Shown: one piece after another, positions 62,777-64,000 of the stretch
Numbering within the stretch: the stretch's first letter is position 1
Layout: each line of letters starts with the position of its first letter
Source of the DNA: Thermus thermophilus HB8
Lineage (GTDB): Bacteria > Deinococcota > Deinococci > Deinococcales > Thermaceae
Assembly (NCBI RefSeq): GCF_000091545.1
Contig: NC_006462.1
Coordinates: 62,001-126,000 of the forward strand
Reading direction: 5' to 3'
DNA length: 64,000 bases
The notes under the pieces: model-generated
What the model saw: the letters and a program-made list of their open reading frames with translations, nothing else
Database searches by the model: none
What the model was told of the DNA's origin: nothing
Position numbers and translations under genes: made by a program

Positions 62777-64000
62777 ATGGGACCCTTGGAGGAGCTCCTC
62801 TTCCTCGGCACCCTCATGGCCCTTGGGGCCTTCAGCATAGACGTCATGCTCCCCGCCCTCGAGGCCACCGCCCACCGCTACGGCACGAGCCCCACCGCGG
62901 CCCAGCTCGTGGTGGGCCTCTACTTCCTGGGCTTCGCCCTGGGCCAGCTCCTCTGGGGCCCCCTCATGGACGCCCTGGGGCGGAGGAAGGTCCTGAGGGG
63001 GGCGCTTTTTGGCTTCAGCCTCGCGGCCCTGGCTACCGTGGCCGCCCCGGGCTTTTCCCTCCTCCTCGCGGCCCGGTTCGTCCAGGGCTTCTTCGCCGCA
63101 AGCTTCCGCATCGGCGTCACCGCCAGCATCCGCGACCGCTACCGCGGTGAGGCCATGGCCCGGCGCCTCTCCTACGCCCTTCTCGTCCTCATGGTGGCCC
63201 CCGTTTTGGCCCCGGCCCTGGGGGTGGCCCTCCTCGCCCTGGGCCCCTGGGCCCCCTACGCCCTGCCCGCCTTCCTCGGCCTCCTCGCCCTCCTTTGGAG
63301 CGGGCGCTTCCGGGAGACCCTCCCCGAGGAGGCCCGCCGTCCCCTGCGCCTCGCTTCCTTGGGGGAAGGGGCCCTCCTCGTCCTTAGGGACCGGAGGGCG
63401 GGGCTTTACGCCCTGGCTTTGGGGGGCGTCTTCGGCATCCTCTACGCCTACCTGGCGGCCTCGGCGGAGCTCTACAAGGCCCACCTCGGCCTTTCCAACC
63501 CCGCCTTCGCCCTGGCCTTCGGGGCCACGGGGCTCGTCCTCGCCGGGGCGAACCTCCTTGGGCCCCAGGTCGTGGCCCGCCTCGGCCTCGGGAAGGCCCT
63601 GAGGCGGGCTGTGGCGGGGCTTCTTGCCCTCCTCCTCTTCCTCCCCCTCCACGCCCTGGCCCCAAGGCCTTTCCCCTTCTGGCTCCACCTCACCCTGGTC
63701 CTCCTCCTCGTGGTCTTCACCTTCCCCAACGCCCAGGCCCGGGCCCTGGAGGGGCTGGGGAAGGTGGCGGGCCTCGCGGCGAGCTTCACCGGCTTTCTCT
63801 CCACCCTGCTCGCCGCCCTCCTCGGCACCCTGGTGGGCCAGGCCTCGGGCGGGGCGCCCCTCCCCTTCAGCCTCGGCCTCCTGGGCCTCGGGGTCCTGGC
63901 CTTCGCCGCGGTCTTCCTCGCGGAGGCTAGCCCTCTTTGTGGATCTCCTCCACCAGGCGGGCCAGGCGGTTCACCCCCAGGTTCAGCTCCTCCAGGAGGA
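62777..64000 (+). CDS. MFS multidrug/metabolite exporter (Bcr/CflA type), continues past the window
   Basis: An open frame from ATG 62777 to the window end encodes a 12-helix major facilitator. FSIDVMLPALEATAHRYGTS in helix 1, GLYFLGFALGQLLWGPLMDA with LGRRKVL (motif A) and AARFVQGFFAASFRIG near helix 4 fit the Bcr/CflA drug-exporter group. The last residues (PLCGSPPPGGPGG) look like antisense of the minus-strand gene at the edge, so the true stop is just outside or the tail is recent. Confidence 0.82.
   Translation, partial: MGPLEELLFLGTLMALGAFSIDVMLPALEATAHRYGTSPTAAQLVVGLYFLGFALGQLLWGPLMDALGRRKVLRGALFGFSLAALATVAAPGFSLLLAARFVQGFFAASFRIGVTASIRDRYRGEAMARRLSYALLVLMVAPVLAPALGVALLALGPWAPYALPAFLGLLALLWSGRFRETLPEEARRPLRLASLGEGALLVLRDRRAGLYALALGGVFGILYAYLAASAELYKAHLGLSNPAFALAFGATGLVLAGANLLGPQVVARLGLGKALRRAVAGLLALLLFLPLHALAPRPFPFWLHLTLVLLLVVFTFPNAQARALEGLGKVAGLAASFTGFLSTLLAALLGTLVGQASGGAPLPFSLGLLGLGVLAFAAVFLAEASPLCGSPPPGGPGGSPPGSAPPGG
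63927..64000 (-). CDS. C-terminal end of a minus-strand gene (partial)
   Basis: The minus strand reads LLEELNLGVNRLARLVEEIH KEG before TAG at 63929-63927. The helical, charged ending with heptad-like leucines looks like a natural C-terminus. The gene enters from the right window edge and overlaps the MFS frame. Confidence 0.5.
   Translation of the reverse strand, partial: LLEELNLGVNRLARLVEEIHKEG

Overview
The window looks like part of a Thermus thermophilus megaplasmid of the pTT27 type. The DNA is very GC-rich with Thermus codon use, many genes have a TAnnnT box only 6 to 8 bases before the start codon (leaderless mRNAs), operons are packed with GTGA/ATGA overlaps, and proteins are recognisable as Thermus family members (CYP175A1, LitR/CarH, the GH1 beta-glycosidase, AgaT, CrtB, Phr). 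A ParA/ParB pair, a plasmid initiator and an iteron array show that the replication and partition region lies inside the window (about 49.4-53.2 kb).

Layout. 0-2 kb: SurE and a TIM-barrel sugar isomerase on the minus strand. 2-9.6 kb: a sugar-acid catabolic island with KDPG aldolase, an IclR regulator, a TRAP transporter, two SDR dehydrogenases, an LDH2-type reductase and KDG kinase, which together would take up and convert a uronate-like acid to pyruvate and glyceraldehyde-3-phosphate. 9.8-16.6 kb: a LacI-controlled beta-glucoside ABC transporter and GH1 glycosidase operon whose first permease is split by an IS256-family element. 16.6-25.4 kb: an MBL hydrolase, a DUF4397 protein, a methyltransferase, a lipase-like hydrolase, a CrtI-like oxidase, SDRs, a flavin-reductase-like protein and a YceI protein, ending in a truncated uvdE. 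25.4-37 kb: the light-controlled carotenoid cluster (NAD-epimerase, CRP-type activator, LitR/CarH, crtB, phr, CYP175A1, lycopene cyclase, acyltransferase, glycosyltransferase, crtI, idi) with a toxin-antitoxin pair inserted between the last glycosyltransferase and crtI. 37-43.7 kb: MNT nucleotidyltransferase, DUF523/DUF1722, a TspO-like protein, GalT, alpha-galactosidase, acyl-CoA dehydrogenase. 43.7-47.5 kb: a four-gene minor-pilin operon. 47.5-49.1 kb: decayed DNA with an IS607-type remnant and a duplicated parB fragment. 49.1-53.2 kb: parB, parA, iterons, repA. 53.2-58.1 kb: arsenite oxidase aioBA and a divergent ArsR regulator, now separated by a second copy of the same IS256 element. 58-64 kb: mixed accessory DNA with several broken genes, msrA, a VapBC pair, a mosaic of ferredoxin/NADH-dehydrogenase/membrane-protein fragments, a DUF59 protein and an MFS exporter that runs off the window.

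The most useful observations are the iteron sequence recurring inside parB and in a parB fragment duplication, the three 11-bp LitR/CarH repeats, the ArsR-type palindrome on the aioBA -10 box, the two apparently identical IS256 copies with clean 8-bp target duplications, the LacI-type operator inside the first codons of a transporter gene, and a high density of gene remnants and chimeras. I found no CRISPR array, rRNA or tRNA gene. No wholly new system is proven; the pilin operon and the iteron/parB arrangement are the best candidates for follow-up.
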